Shown here piece by piece: positions 39,163-47,856 of a DNA stretch of 64,000 bases (position 1 is its first letter; every line of letters starts with the position of its first letter). The position numbers were made by a program, and so were the translations under genes. The notes under the pieces were generated by a model. It worked only from the letters and a program-made list of their open reading frames with translations, was not told where the DNA came from and made no database searches. The stretch lies in the NCBI GenBank assembly GCA_947259095.1, contig CAMYLA010000001.1:102158-166157 (forward strand), read 5' to 3'. This DNA comes from an uncultured Acidimicrobiaceae bacterium (GTDB lineage Bacteria > Actinomycetota > Acidimicrobiia > Acidimicrobiales > SZUA-35).

Positions 39163-40407
39163 ATGACTGTCGAAAATGAAACCGAACAACCGACGATCGG
39201 CCGACGATCGTTCCTGGGGAGGGCGGGGCTGGGGGTTGCCGGCTTCGCTGCCGGCAGTGCGATCCTGGCCGCCTGCTCGACCACCGATGTCGACGACGAC
39301 GAAGCCACCGGCACCACCGCCGCCGCCTCCGGTGAGGGAGATGGCGACGGCGGCGACAGTGGCGAATCGAGCGACGGCGAGACCGTCACCGAGATCCAGA
39401 CCGACGCACCAGACATCGAGTGGAACATGGCCACCAGCTGGCCGACCTCGCTCGTCACCCTGTTCGGGGCGGCCCAGGTGTTCGCAGACCAGCTGGCCCT
39501 GCTGACCAACGGCAAGTTCGTGGTCAACCCGAAACCGGCAGGCGAGATCGTGGGCGGGCTCGACGTGCTGCCGGCGGTTCGAGACGGCGGGGCCGAGATG
39601 GGCCATACCGCCTCCTACTACTACACCGGGCTCTCCCCGGTTCAGCAGTTCGGCACGGCGGTGCCTTTCGGGCTGACCCAGCGGCAGCAGAACGCCTGGC
39701 TCTACGAGGGCGGCGGGATCGACGTCCTCAACGAGTTCTACGCCGAGGAACACGGCATCATCGCCTTCCCCGCCGGTGGCACGGGCTGCCAGATGGGCGG
39801 CTGGTTCACCAAGGAGATCAACACCGTTGCCGATCTCCAGGGCCTGAAGATGCGGATTCCCGGCATCGCCGGCACCGTGTTGACCAACCTCGGCGGCGAG
39901 CAGGTGAGCATCGCCGGCGGTGAGATCCTGACCTCGATCCAGACGGGGGCCATCGACGCCGCCGAGTTCGTCGGCCCCACCGACGACCTGATCCTTGGTC
40001 TCGACGAGCTGGGCTCAGAGCTGTTCTACTACCACCCCGGCTGGTGGGAGCCGGGAACGGCCCTGGAGGTCCAGATGCCGCTCGAGCTGTGGAACGAGCT
40101 GCCGCCGCAGTACCAGGCGGCAGTGCAGAACGCCGCAGCCCACACCAACATGCGGACGATCGCCAAGTACGACGTGCTCAATCAGCAGGACCTGCAAACG
40201 GTCAAGGAGTTCGCCACGATTCGGGAATTCTCACCGGAGATCATGGAGGCGTTCAAGACCGAGACCGAGAACGTGCTCGACGGCATCGCAGCCGACGACC
40301 CGAAGTTCGCCGCCATCCTCGGCCCGTGGCGGGAATTCCGCGATGGGATCTCGGAGTGGCACGGTCTGGCCGAGCGCTCCTACCTGGTCCAGCAGACCGA
40401 GATCTGA
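39163..40407 (+). CDS. TRAP substrate-binding lipoprotein, TakP-like (DctP)
   Basis: 414 residues. N-terminal Tat signal with RRSFLG and a lipobox ending LAAC (near residue 39), then an acidic Gly/Ser/Thr linker of about 40 residues, so it is a membrane-anchored lipoprotein exported folded. The binding domain resembles the 2-oxoacid binder TakP: ATSWPTS, YYYTGLSPVQQFGTAVPFGL, GTGCQMGGWFTKEI, LKMRIPGIAGTVL, DAAEFVGPTDDL and YYHPGWWEPGT. Substrate 2-oxo acids or lactate is inference. A GGAGAGG lies before the ATG. Confidence 0.92.
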   Translation: MTVENETEQPTIGRRSFLGRAGLGVAGFAAGSAILAACSTTDVDDDEATGTTAAASGEGDGDGGDSGESSDGETVTEIQTDAPDIEWNMATSWPTSLVTLFGAAQVFADQLALLTNGKFVVNPKPAGEIVGGLDVLPAVRDGGAEMGHTASYYYTGLSPVQQFGTAVPFGLTQRQQNAWLYEGGGIDVLNEFYAEEHGIIAFPAGGTGCQMGGWFTKEINTVADLQGLKMRIPGIAGTVLTNLGGEQVSIAGGEILTSIQTGAIDAAEFVGPTDDLILGLDELGSELFYYHPGWWEPGTALEVQMPLELWNELPPQYQAAVQNAAAHTNMRTIAKYDVLNQQDLQTVKEFATIREFSPEIMEAFKTETENVLDGIAADDPKFAAILGPWREFRDGISEWHGLAERSYLVQQTEI

Positions 40408-40425
40408 TCGTCGGGGGAGACCACG

Positions 40426-41313
40426 ATGTCACCGGGCCCGCTGCACCGTGGTGCGGCGGGCCGGGGCTTCCCCCCGGTCGGGTCGGGGCCTGCCCGGCCG
40501 GTGCTGACGACCCGGCTCCTGCTGTCGCTGGCAGCCGGTGCGGTCACGGTTGCCTTGGCCACCGGCTGCGCTGCCGAACCTGCCCCTTCGGCCGACGACG
40601 CCGCCCCTGCGGCCGCCGGCTCTGGCCTCAACGGCGGCGATTCGGGCCGACGCAATGATGGAACGGCACTGTCGGTGGCGCGATCGCGGGCAGTGTCGGT
40701 GGCCACCACCGCCTGTGGCCACGCACCGGCGACGGCGGGATCAGGGGTTGCCATCTCCCAGAATCGGGTCCTGACCGCGGCTCACGTGATTGCCGGTGCC
40801 ACCGTTGTGACCGTCGGCCCGGTGGAGGACCACGGTCGGTCGGCCACGGCCACCGTCGTGGCCTACGATCCGCTCCGTGACCTGGCTCTGCTGGAAGCCG
40901 ACCTCGCCGGGTGGTCGGTCCCCTCTCGACCGCCGGCGTTGGCCTCGCTGGCCCAGGGAGACCGGGGCACCGTGGTCGGCGCCGTCGGCTCCGGGGCCAC
41001 CGGCTCGACCGATGTCGCCTTCACCGTTGCCGAGAAGACCAACCTCGTGATGGACGAGGTTCGGGGGACTCGACGTTCAAAACGTTCGGGCTATCGGCTC
41101 GATGCCGTGACCGCCCCCGGCGACAGCGGGAGTGGGCTCTACGGACGTGACGGTCGGCTGGCCGGGGTGCTGTTCGCCGTCTCGACCGATGACGGCGACC
41201 GATCGTGGGCCACCGCAGCCGACGAGGTGGAGGCGTTCCTGGCCGACGAGTCGGTGGTGGGACGGTTCGGCTGCGACAACCGCCGCTCCCGACTGGAACG
41301 ACGCCGGCCGTAG
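40426..41313 (+). CDS. Trypsin-like serine protease lipoprotein
   Basis: 295 residues. Signal peptide with a lipobox-like VALATGC near residue 48, then a low-complexity Ala/Pro stretch and a chymotrypsin-fold domain with the triad His (LTAAHVIAG), Asp (DPLRDLALLEADL) and Ser (GDSGSGLYG). No PDZ domain, so it is not DegP-like. Probably an extracytoplasmic protease anchored in the membrane. GGGGGAGA (40413-40420) six bases before the ATG, the same leader sequence as in front of the TRAP operon. It begins 18 nt after dctP and may be co-transcribed. Confidence 0.87.
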   Translation: MSPGPLHRGAAGRGFPPVGSGPARPVLTTRLLLSLAAGAVTVALATGCAAEPAPSADDAAPAAAGSGLNGGDSGRRNDGTALSVARSRAVSVATTACGHAPATAGSGVAISQNRVLTAAHVIAGATVVTVGPVEDHGRSATATVVAYDPLRDLALLEADLAGWSVPSRPPALASLAQGDRGTVVGAVGSGATGSTDVAFTVAEKTNLVMDEVRGTRRSKRSGYRLDAVTAPGDSGSGLYGRDGRLAGVLFAVSTDDGDRSWATAADEVEAFLADESVVGRFGCDNRRSRLERRRP

Positions 41314-41351
41314 CGGACCCACACCTCTTGTGGCCACGCCCGGCCCGACGG

Positions 41352-42164
41352 TCAGTCGACCAGCCTGGCGCCCTGTTGATCGATGTCCAGTGCCAGTACC
41401 TTGCCGGTGTCGCTCAGCACCGATGAGATCGGCTCCACCGCATGGTCGGCGGCGACGATGGCCAAGGTCGGGCCCGAGCCGCTCAGCCACACTGCGGCCG
41501 CCCCGGCCTCGACTGCGGTCCGGTAGGCCTTGTCGACCGGACCGCAGGCCGCCAGCCGTTGCGGCTGATGGAGGCGATCCTGGGTGGCCTCGTGCAGCAG
41601 ATCGAGCCGCTGCTCGTAGATTGCGGCGATCAGCAGCGCGACCCGGCCGAGGTTGTACACCGCATCGGCCCGAGGGACCGTCGTCGGCAGACAGGATCGG
41701 GAGTCGTCGGTCAGCGTTTCGAGCTCGGGGACCCAGAACAGCAGGTTTCCGGGGAACGGAGCCCCGATCCGATGGTAGACCTCGCCTGCGATGAGGTAGG
41801 TACCCCCGAACACCGACGGGGCGGCGTTGTCGCCATGGCCCTCGATGTCGGCAACCACCTGGTACGCCAGGTGTTGGGCCTGGTCATGGCCATGGCCCTG
41901 CTGGAGATAGGCAAGGAACGCACCGGCGGCCCGAGCGGCGGCGGAGAAGCCGAGGCCCCGAGAAGGCTCGAGTTCGAAATCGAACCAGATCGGGCCGGTG
42001 CCCCCTGCTGCCTCGTAGGCGATCCGGGCGATGTGGTCGGTGCCGCAGGGCCGGCCGGGCCCGTCGTCGGAGGCCCACACATATCGCTTCACCGCCAAGC
42101 CGAGCACGTCGAAGCCCGGTCCGAGGTTGGCCGATGAACCGGGAGCTGTCACACGCGTCACCAT
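41352..42164 (-). CDS. Homoserine kinase-like GHMP kinase
   Basis: 270 residues, shorter than the usual 300. GHMP motif 1 APGSSANLGPGFDVLGLA (7-24), the ATP-binding motif GLGFSAAARAAG (70-81) with Phe where Ser is usual, and motif 3 WLSGSGPTLAIV. The overall order matches ThrB, which phosphorylates homoserine for threonine synthesis. No thrC or hom gene is adjacent, and the ATP-loop change leaves another GHMP substrate possible. TACGCT lies 3 nt before ATG 42164 and 6 nt before GTG 42161, so GTG may be the true leaderless start. Confidence 0.8.
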   Translation of the reverse strand: MVTRVTAPGSSANLGPGFDVLGLAVKRYVWASDDGPGRPCGTDHIARIAYEAAGGTGPIWFDFELEPSRGLGFSAAARAAGAFLAYLQQGHGHDQAQHLAYQVVADIEGHGDNAAPSVFGGTYLIAGEVYHRIGAPFPGNLLFWVPELETLTDDSRSCLPTTVPRADAVYNLGRVALLIAAIYEQRLDLLHEATQDRLHQPQRLAACGPVDKAYRTAVEAGAAAVWLSGSGPTLAIVAADHAVEPISSVLSDTGKVLALDIDQQGARLVD

Positions 42165-42334
42165 TCGAGCGTAGGGCCTTGCCACCCACCTGACGACCGG
42201 CCACGTCGGACGGCCTGGCCATCGAATCCTCCGGCCGGCCGTCGTCGGCGTCGGTTTCCACCTCCGGGCGAGCCAGTCGGTGCTCCCCCCGAACGGGTGA
42301 GGCGAACGACCCCCGGCTGGGCGAGAATCCTCTT

Positions 42335-43156
42335 GTGAGCCGAACACCGCTCGAACCACTCGAAGCACACGACATCGACGTCGGCGGGCTGCGGGTCTAC
42401 CACCGCGTCTGTGAACGAGCCGGTCCGGAGGCCCCGGCCGTGGTTCACGTCCATGGTTTCGGCATCTCCGGCAGCTACCTGGAGCCCACGGCCGTGCTCC
42501 TGTCGGACGAGGCCCGGCACTACATCCCGGACCTCCCGGGGACGGGGAGGAGCGAACGACCGCCCCAGGCCCTCGACATCCCGGGTTCAGCCGAGGCGTT
42601 GCTGGCCTATTGCGATGCGGTGGGCCTGGAGCGGGCAACCTTCGTCGGCAACTCGCTCGGCTGCGTCACGCTGCTCGAGCTGGCCGATTTCCACCCCGAA
42701 CGGGTGGACGGGATGGTGTTCGTCTCACCGGCCGGCGGGCCGAACAACCAGCCGCTGGCCCGGGCGCTCGGCCAGCTGGCGCTCGATGGCGTTCGCGAAC
42801 CGTTCGACCTCGCACCGATCGCCGGCAGGGACTACCTACGATTCGGGGTGGTCCGAAGCCTCTCCCTGTTTCGGGCGATGACCAGATACCCGACGATCGC
42901 CCGGCTGTCGCTGCTCGATCGGCCGGTGCTCCTGGTCATCGGACGTCGTGACCCCCTCGTCGACACCGATCGGGTGCAGCATCTCTTCGAAAGCCGCCAC
43001 AAGGTGTCGGCGGTGATCATCGACGGCGCCCATGCGCTGAACTTCACCCACCCCGGGACCGTGGCCAGGCTCGTTTCGGCACAACTCAACGGCGCACCGC
43101 TGGCCGAGGTCGCACCTACCTCCGGCTCGATCGACGTCTTGTTCGACCACCGCTGA
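42335..43156 (+). CDS. Alpha/beta hydrolase
   Basis: 273 residues from GTG 42335. VVHVHGFGISGSYLEPTA is the oxyanion region, FVGNSLGCVTLLELADFHP the nucleophile elbow (GNSLG, Ser present), IGRRDPLVDTD the acid and DGAHALNFTHP the His. It resembles C-C hydrolases and epoxide-hydrolase-like enzymes of aromatic catabolism, but no catabolic cluster surrounds it. The substrate is unknown. Confidence 0.85.
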   Translation: MSRTPLEPLEAHDIDVGGLRVYHRVCERAGPEAPAVVHVHGFGISGSYLEPTAVLLSDEARHYIPDLPGTGRSERPPQALDIPGSAEALLAYCDAVGLERATFVGNSLGCVTLLELADFHPERVDGMVFVSPAGGPNNQPLARALGQLALDGVREPFDLAPIAGRDYLRFGVVRSLSLFRAMTRYPTIARLSLLDRPVLLVIGRRDPLVDTDRVQHLFESRHKVSAVIIDGAHALNFTHPGTVARLVSAQLNGAPLAEVAPTSGSIDVLFDHR

Positions 43157-43162
43157 CATGGA

Positions 43163-43189
43163 GGCGCCGGCGGAAACCCCGCCGGCGCC
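43163..43189. terminator. 11-bp hairpin between convergent genes
   Basis: GGCGCCGGCGG (43163-43173) pairs perfectly with CCGCCGGCGCC (43179-43189), loop AAACC. It lies between the hydrolase and the convergent small membrane protein gene. Confidence 0.75.
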
Positions 43190-43224
43190 ACGTCATCTGG
43201 GCGGTGAGACCGCCGGCAACGCCT

Positions 43225-43554
43225 CTACGATTTCGAATCGGCAGCGGCGGACTCGACCGCGACCTCCGGATCGAGCGCCACCTCGGGCAGCCCCGCGTCC
43301 ACGGTCCCGGTCGGCGATGCATCGACGGCCGCCTCGTGTATCGAGATGACATCCGGATCTTGGGAACCGCCCCCATCGCCTTCGGCCTCGACGGTGTCCT
43401 CATCGTCCTGGCCGGGCCGGAGTCGGGATCGAGCTGAATCGGCTGCGCCGGCAACCGCTTGCGACGCCTTCCCTGCACCGTCGCGGACGTCCTTGCGGCG
43501 CCAGACGGCGGCACCGGCGATTCCGGCAATCACGATGACGAGTAGTTTGTTCAT
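43225..43554 (-). CDS. Small membrane-anchored acidic protein
   Basis: 109 residues: one N-terminal helix (LLVIVIAGIAGAAVW) followed by a basic patch (RRKDVRDGAGK) and a long acidic low-complexity tail rich in Asp, Glu, Gly and Ala. This is the layout of many actinobacterial single-helix proteins of unknown role. ATG 43554; no clear ribosome site. It lies downstream of mscS on the same strand with a 156-nt gap. Confidence 0.65.
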   Translation of the reverse strand: MNKLLVIVIAGIAGAAVWRRKDVRDGAGKASQAVAGAADSARSRLRPGQDDEDTVEAEGDGGGSQDPDVISIHEAAVDASPTGTVDAGLPEVALDPEVAVESAAADSKS

Positions 43555-43710
43555 GAGTCACATCTCCACTGATCGATTGATGAGGAGACAATGGTGGTTG
43601 CGATGATGGTCCCCTGCTTCACCCGATCGGGGTGAACGGGGCCGGCCACCGAGCCCCTCGGACCACTCCAGGGGCCCCGGACGCCGACCAAACACCGCAG
43701 GGGTTGGTGG

Positions 43711-44604
43711 TCACGGTTTCCAGCCGGCGGAGCCGACCTCCACCAGGGACGGACCGTCCAGGGCGATGTCGGACGCGGCCAACTCGGCCACCACGGCTCG
43801 GATTGCGCCGTCCAAGGCACCCCGCTCCGCCTGGGCCGACGGGGGATGCCACACCAGGGAGCGGATGACGACGAACTTGCCGACCACATCGACCGCCTGC
43901 ACCTCGGGCGCCGGGTCGGTGTGAATCTCCGCAACCTGGACGAGCGCCGAGTGCATCGTCGACAGGACCAGCTCGAGATCCTCCTCATGGCCGACCATGA
44001 TGTCGAACGCCGACCGGCGCTGGCCCAGCGCGGTGTAGTTGACGATCACGTCGTTCAGGACATCGGAGTTCGGCACATGGACCCGCCGACCATCCGGCGT
44101 GTCGATCACCGTGGTCCTGGTGGAGATCTCTTGGATGACGCCGACGATCCCGCCGGCGGTGGACACCATGTCACCGACGTCGAGGGCGCCCCGAAGCTGC
44201 AGCAGCAAACCGCTGCTGAGATTGGTGATCATCGGTTTGAAGATCAGGACCAGCACCACCGCGATGACGACGATGACCAGGATCGGGCCCAGACTGAAGC
44301 CCAGAATCTCGAGCGCCAGGGCAGCGGCGAGCAGGTAGACCGATACCGACACCAATTTCTCGACGGTGCGAATTGCGCTCCGACCGCCTCCTGCCAAGTG
44401 GCGGGTGCTACGTCTGATCAACCAGGTCAGCACCTCGGCCAGGACGATCCCGACAACGATCACCACACCGGCGGCGATGACGTCGCCGACGCCGAGCTGG
44501 CCGACCGACCACCGGTCGAGCGTCACCTTGATCTCGTTGCCGACATCGGAGACCAGGTTGGTGGAGTCCCCGTTCGCCGGCTCACCGTTCGAGTTCGTCG
44601 TCAC
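43711..44604 (-). CDS. Mechanosensitive ion channel, MscS family
   Basis: 297 residues. Three hydrophobic segments (about 40-64, 88-106, 109-125), the last continuing into the pore-lining stretch FKPMITNLSSGLLLQLRGALDVGDMV, then the beta domain (GGIVGVIQEISTRTTVIDTPDGRRVHVPNSDV) that defines the family, and a C-terminal alpha/beta domain. It opens under membrane tension and releases solutes on osmotic downshock. GTG start 44604 with AAGGAA eight bases upstream. A GTACGAAG octamer (44648-44655, minus strand) lies in its leader. Confidence 0.92.
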   Translation of the reverse strand: MTTNSNGEPANGDSTNLVSDVGNEIKVTLDRWSVGQLGVGDVIAAGVVIVVGIVLAEVLTWLIRRSTRHLAGGGRSAIRTVEKLVSVSVYLLAAALALEILGFSLGPILVIVVIAVVLVLIFKPMITNLSSGLLLQLRGALDVGDMVSTAGGIVGVIQEISTRTTVIDTPDGRRVHVPNSDVLNDVIVNYTALGQRRSAFDIMVGHEEDLELVLSTMHSALVQVAEIHTDPAPEVQAVDVVGKFVVIRSLVWHPPSAQAERGALDGAIRAVVAELAASDIALDGPSLVEVGSAGWKP

Positions 44605-44748
44605 CTGGGTTCTTCCTTGAGGCCGGAGCGGTCGAGATCAAGATAGCTTCGTACAACGATACTGCCGACCGCCTCGCCCCACTGGGGTGATGCCGGCCCG
44701 AGCCGCCCCGATCGCCGCCGGGTTCCGGCGGTCGCAGCGTCGACCCGT

Positions 44749-45384
44749 TCAGTCGTCAGGCTGATCGACCAGGCCGCGACTGATGGCGTAGCGGGCGGCG
44801 GCGGTGCGGTTCTCGACCCCCAGCTTGGCCAGTATGTGGCTCACGTGGACGCGGACCGTGCCCGGGCTCAGCGAGAGACAAGCCGCAATCTGCTTGTTGG
44901 TCCGGCCCTCACTCAACCAGCGCAGTACCTCGAGCTCGCGTGCGGTGAGGTCGGACTCGGGAGCGCCGGCACCGGAGAGGTGACCAAGGACTTCGCTGCT
45001 CAGCGTGGACCGCCCCTGGGCAGCCGATCGTACGGCCTCGGCCAACTCGGCGCTGCCGATCGACTTGAGCAGGTAGCCGCTGGCCCCGGCGGCCACCGCC
45101 TCCCTCACCGTTGGCCCATCCATGAAGCTGGTGAGGATGATGATCCGGGTCGATGGCCGCTCGGAGATGATCCGTCTGGCCGCCTCGGCTCCGCTCATGT
45201 CCGGCATGGACATGTCCAGCAGGACGATGTCGGGCTCGAGCTCTGCGCACAGGGCCACCGCAGCGCCCCCTCCGAGCGCCGTTCCGACGACCTCGATGTC
45301 GGGCTGCAGATTCAACAGGTTCGAGAGGCCATCGGTGATGACCTGGTGGTCGTCAACGACGAGCAGGCGGATGGGCTCGCTCAA
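44749..45384 (-). CDS. Response regulator, NarL/LuxR family
   Basis: 211 residues. Receiver domain ([14 protein letters not shown], phosphoacceptor in [13 protein letters not shown], switch [15 protein letters not shown]) and a C-terminal LuxR HTH ([40 protein letters not shown] in pieces). The start is TTG 45384, whose A-overlapped TTGA junction with the kinase stop codon couples the two. It is the DNA-binding partner of the kinase just upstream and may act on the neighbouring channel genes. Confidence 0.95.
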   Translation of the reverse strand: MSEPIRLLVVDDHQVITDGLSNLLNLQPDIEVVGTALGGGAAVALCAELEPDIVLLDMSMPDMSGAEAARRIISERPSTRIIILTSFMDGPTVREAVAAGASGYLLKSIGSAELAEAVRSAAQGRSTLSSEVLGHLSGAGAPESDLTARELEVLRWLSEGRTNKQIAACLSLSPGTVRVHVSHILAKLGVENRTAAARYAISRGLVDQPDD

Positions 45385-47264
45385 TCGACGACTTCCAGGC
45401 GTGGGGAGTCGGTCAGATCCACGACCGCGTCGGATCGGCGGCGGGTCCAGGTTGCGGTCACCGTTGCTCCCGCTCCGGGACGGCTGATGATCTCCAGCGC
45501 CAGATCCGCCTCGGCCGCCCTCTCCCGCATGTTTCGAAGGCCGTGGCCGGCCCGAGTGTCCCCCGGATCGAAACCGATGCCGTCATCGATGATCATGATG
45601 CTGGCTTGCGTATCGTCGACGGTCACCGCGACGTTCACGTTGATGGCTTCGGAATGGCGGAGCGCATTGCCCACCGACTCCTGAACAATGCGGTAGAGGG
45701 CCAGTTTCGGCTCCGTCGGAATGAGTGGTCCGTTGTGCACGACGGCCAGATCGACGGGTCGCTGGTAGATCTCCTCCACCGACGCGCAGAGCTGGGCGAC
45801 GAGATCGGTGAGTGTCTGGGTGGCCAAGACCGATGGATGGAGCTCGAACAGCAGCGTTCGGAGTTCGGCCAGGGTTGAAAGCGCCAACGATCTGATCTTC
45901 GACGCACTCTCGGCCGCGCCGACTGGATCGCTGCCCACCGAGAGCGTGACCGCTTCCGCATTGAACGCTGCGGCGTACAGTCGCTGCGACAGTGAGTCGT
46001 GGAGCTCTCTGGCGATCCGCTGCCGTTCACGATCGACCGCCGAATGCACGTGGCTGGATTCCAGCTGCAATCGAAGGAAGAACCCGGTGAGGTACTGCGA
46101 GCTCAGGTCGGCGATCCTGCGCTGCTCGTCGGAGAACTGATCGGTCCCGTGGCGTCGAATCGTGAGGTGGCCAAGGACCAGATCCCCTCCCTCCAGCGCC
46201 CGGTCGATCGTGGCCGGTCGGTTGTCCGGTCGTTCTGCCGGGTGGGGGTCCGGTCGGACCCATGCAACGGCCCCGACGGAGCCGACGGTGCTCGAGTCCG
46301 GGAGTTCCCACTCCAACCGGGCTTCGGTGGCGTCGAGAAACCCGCCCAGGGACCGCATGGCATCCTGGAGCACCTCGCGGATGTCGTCGTCGCCGAGGCC
46401 GACGCCGCTCAGCGAGAGGAACCATTCCGACAGCCCGGCCAGTCGCAAGGAGCTCCTGTTCCGGCTGTCGAGCTGGGCGACGAGGTCTTGTTGGGCGACA
46501 CGGAGTGCTTCGGTCCGTGAGCTCACGACATTCTCCAGCCTTGCCGACTGGCTGACGAGCGCCTGCTGGCTCTTCATGACCACCCCGGCGCGCTCGACGG
46601 CCAGGCCGGAGATCAGGGCCACCAAACCGAAGGGGGCCAGATAGCTGGTGCTGACAACGGCTTGGTCCACCAACGTGTCGTACACGTTGATGATCCATGC
46701 ACCGGCGACCCCGATGAGCAGGGGGTCGACTCGTTGTGCGCCCGTTCTCCAGCGGGCCACCATGCCCCAAACGAGGTAGCCCGTTGTCACCAGCAAGTAC
46801 GGAAGCAGGAGCCACTGGAGCGACCCAGGTCCTGGGGTGTGGACGACGAACGCCTCGCCGAACAAGCTGACCTCACGGAGCCCGATGACGTCATCGACGA
46901 TCAGCCCGCCCGAGCCCAAGGCGTTCACGGCGATCATGATCAGGCCAACGCCGGTCATGGCCAGCGGAAACCGGGGAAACCCGACGCCCGTTCTCAGACC
47001 GATGAGCCAGACAATCGAGATCAGCGTGATGACACCCCAGTAGGAGAACGGCCCGTCCAGGAGGGCCTCGTACTCGTCGATGCTCTGGGAGGAGTGCATG
47101 CGAAGCGTGGCAAGCGTCTGTCCGGACGCGCCCAACGCGGCAATCCCGACGAACAACTCGGTGGAGAGCAACGGCCGACGAATGAGGCCCAGGGCGAGGA
47201 AGACCAGGCCGATACCGGCGCTCAGCCCGACCAGAATCGCGTATGCGGTTGTTCCCCACGCCAT
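45381..47264 (-). CDS. Sensor histidine kinase with 7-8 membrane helices
   Basis: 627 residues. The first 230 are about seven or eight hydrophobic helices forming a 7TM-type sensor. A coiled coil (about 233-270) leads to a GAF-like region, then HisKA_3 with the His in [19 protein letters not shown] and an HATPase ([40 protein letters not shown]). The signal is unknown. TACTAT (47274-47279, minus strand) is 9 nt before the ATG, a leaderless-type promoter. It is divergent from the LuxR-type regulator gene. Confidence 0.93.
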   Translation of the reverse strand: MAWGTTAYAILVGLSAGIGLVFLALGLIRRPLLSTELFVGIAALGASGQTLATLRMHSSQSIDEYEALLDGPFSYWGVITLISIVWLIGLRTGVGFPRFPLAMTGVGLIMIAVNALGSGGLIVDDVIGLREVSLFGEAFVVHTPGPGSLQWLLLPYLLVTTGYLVWGMVARWRTGAQRVDPLLIGVAGAWIINVYDTLVDQAVVSTSYLAPFGLVALISGLAVERAGVVMKSQQALVSQSARLENVVSSRTEALRVAQQDLVAQLDSRNRSSLRLAGLSEWFLSLSGVGLGDDDIREVLQDAMRSLGGFLDATEARLEWELPDSSTVGSVGAVAWVRPDPHPAERPDNRPATIDRALEGGDLVLGHLTIRRHGTDQFSDEQRRIADLSSQYLTGFFLRLQLESSHVHSAVDRERQRIARELHDSLSQRLYAAAFNAEAVTLSVGSDPVGAAESASKIRSLALSTLAELRTLLFELHPSVLATQTLTDLVAQLCASVEEIYQRPVDLAVVHNGPLIPTEPKLALYRIVQESVGNALRHSEAINVNVAVTVDDTQASIMIIDDGIGFDPGDTRAGHGLRNMRERAAEADLALEIISRPGAGATVTATWTRRRSDAVVDLTDSPRLEVVD

Positions 47265-47273
47265 CGCTGCACG

Positions 47274-47428
47274 ATAGTACGAAGGCGGGTGCAGCGACCA
47301 GGGTCGAGCCCTCCGCCGCCGCCTGATCCAGCGGGGTCCGGTGGCGGACTACGCCATTTGTCGTAGTTGTGACACTGATCTTCGTCCGACCGATGCTGGA
47401 CGTTCGGTAGATCCGCCGTGGTTACAAT
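47274..47428. promoter_or_regulatory. Divergent promoter region with dyad
   Basis: TACTAT on the minus strand (47274-47279) for the kinase, TACAAT on the plus strand (47423-47428) for the regulator gene, and between them ACTACG (47348-47353) and CGTAGT (47362-47367), a perfect 6-bp dyad with 8-bp spacer that could bind a dimeric LuxR-type regulator. Confidence 0.5.
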
Positions 47429-47445
47429 CGTGTGATTCTAGGATC

Positions 47446-47841
47446 ATGACCTCGATGACGAGCGTGGCAAGTTCTCTGGATCCCTGGGCCGGGGCCTGGG
47501 ATGACGACGCGATGGCGGCGCTGGACGCCATCGAGACGTCGATCCATCGGGGGGACACCACCGGTGCGCTCGGTCTGATCCGGTCGATCCGGCGCCGGCT
47601 TCGAGAGCCGGATCCCGTGGTCAGCCCCGATCGTTTTCGCCTCACCGAACGGGAGCTGACGGCCCTGGTACTGCTGCCGGACGCGACCTTGAGCCAGAAG
47701 GACATCGCCCGAGCGATGGGCATCACCCACAACACCCTCAAGACGCACCTTCGATCGCTGTACCAGAAGCTCGGGGCCCATTCCCGTGCCGAGGCCATCG
47801 AACTCGGCGGATTCAGCCGACCGTTTCCGCTGGCCGTCTAG
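47446..47841 (+). CDS. LuxR-type HTH regulator, no receiver
   Basis: 131 residues. The first 75 are not recognisable; the C-terminus is a LuxR DNA-binding domain: FRLTERELTALVLLPDATLS, QKDIARAMGITHNTLKTHLR and SLYQKLGAHSRAEAIELG. With no receiver it is probably controlled by level or partner binding. ATG 47446 with TACAAT 17 nt upstream. The ClC gene starts 15 nt after it, so it may control its own operon. Confidence 0.85.
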   Translation: MTSMTSVASSLDPWAGAWDDDAMAALDAIETSIHRGDTTGALGLIRSIRRRLREPDPVVSPDRFRLTERELTALVLLPDATLSQKDIARAMGITHNTLKTHLRSLYQKLGAHSRAEAIELGGFSRPFPLAV

Positions 47842-47856
47842 GACGGGGCGGTCACG

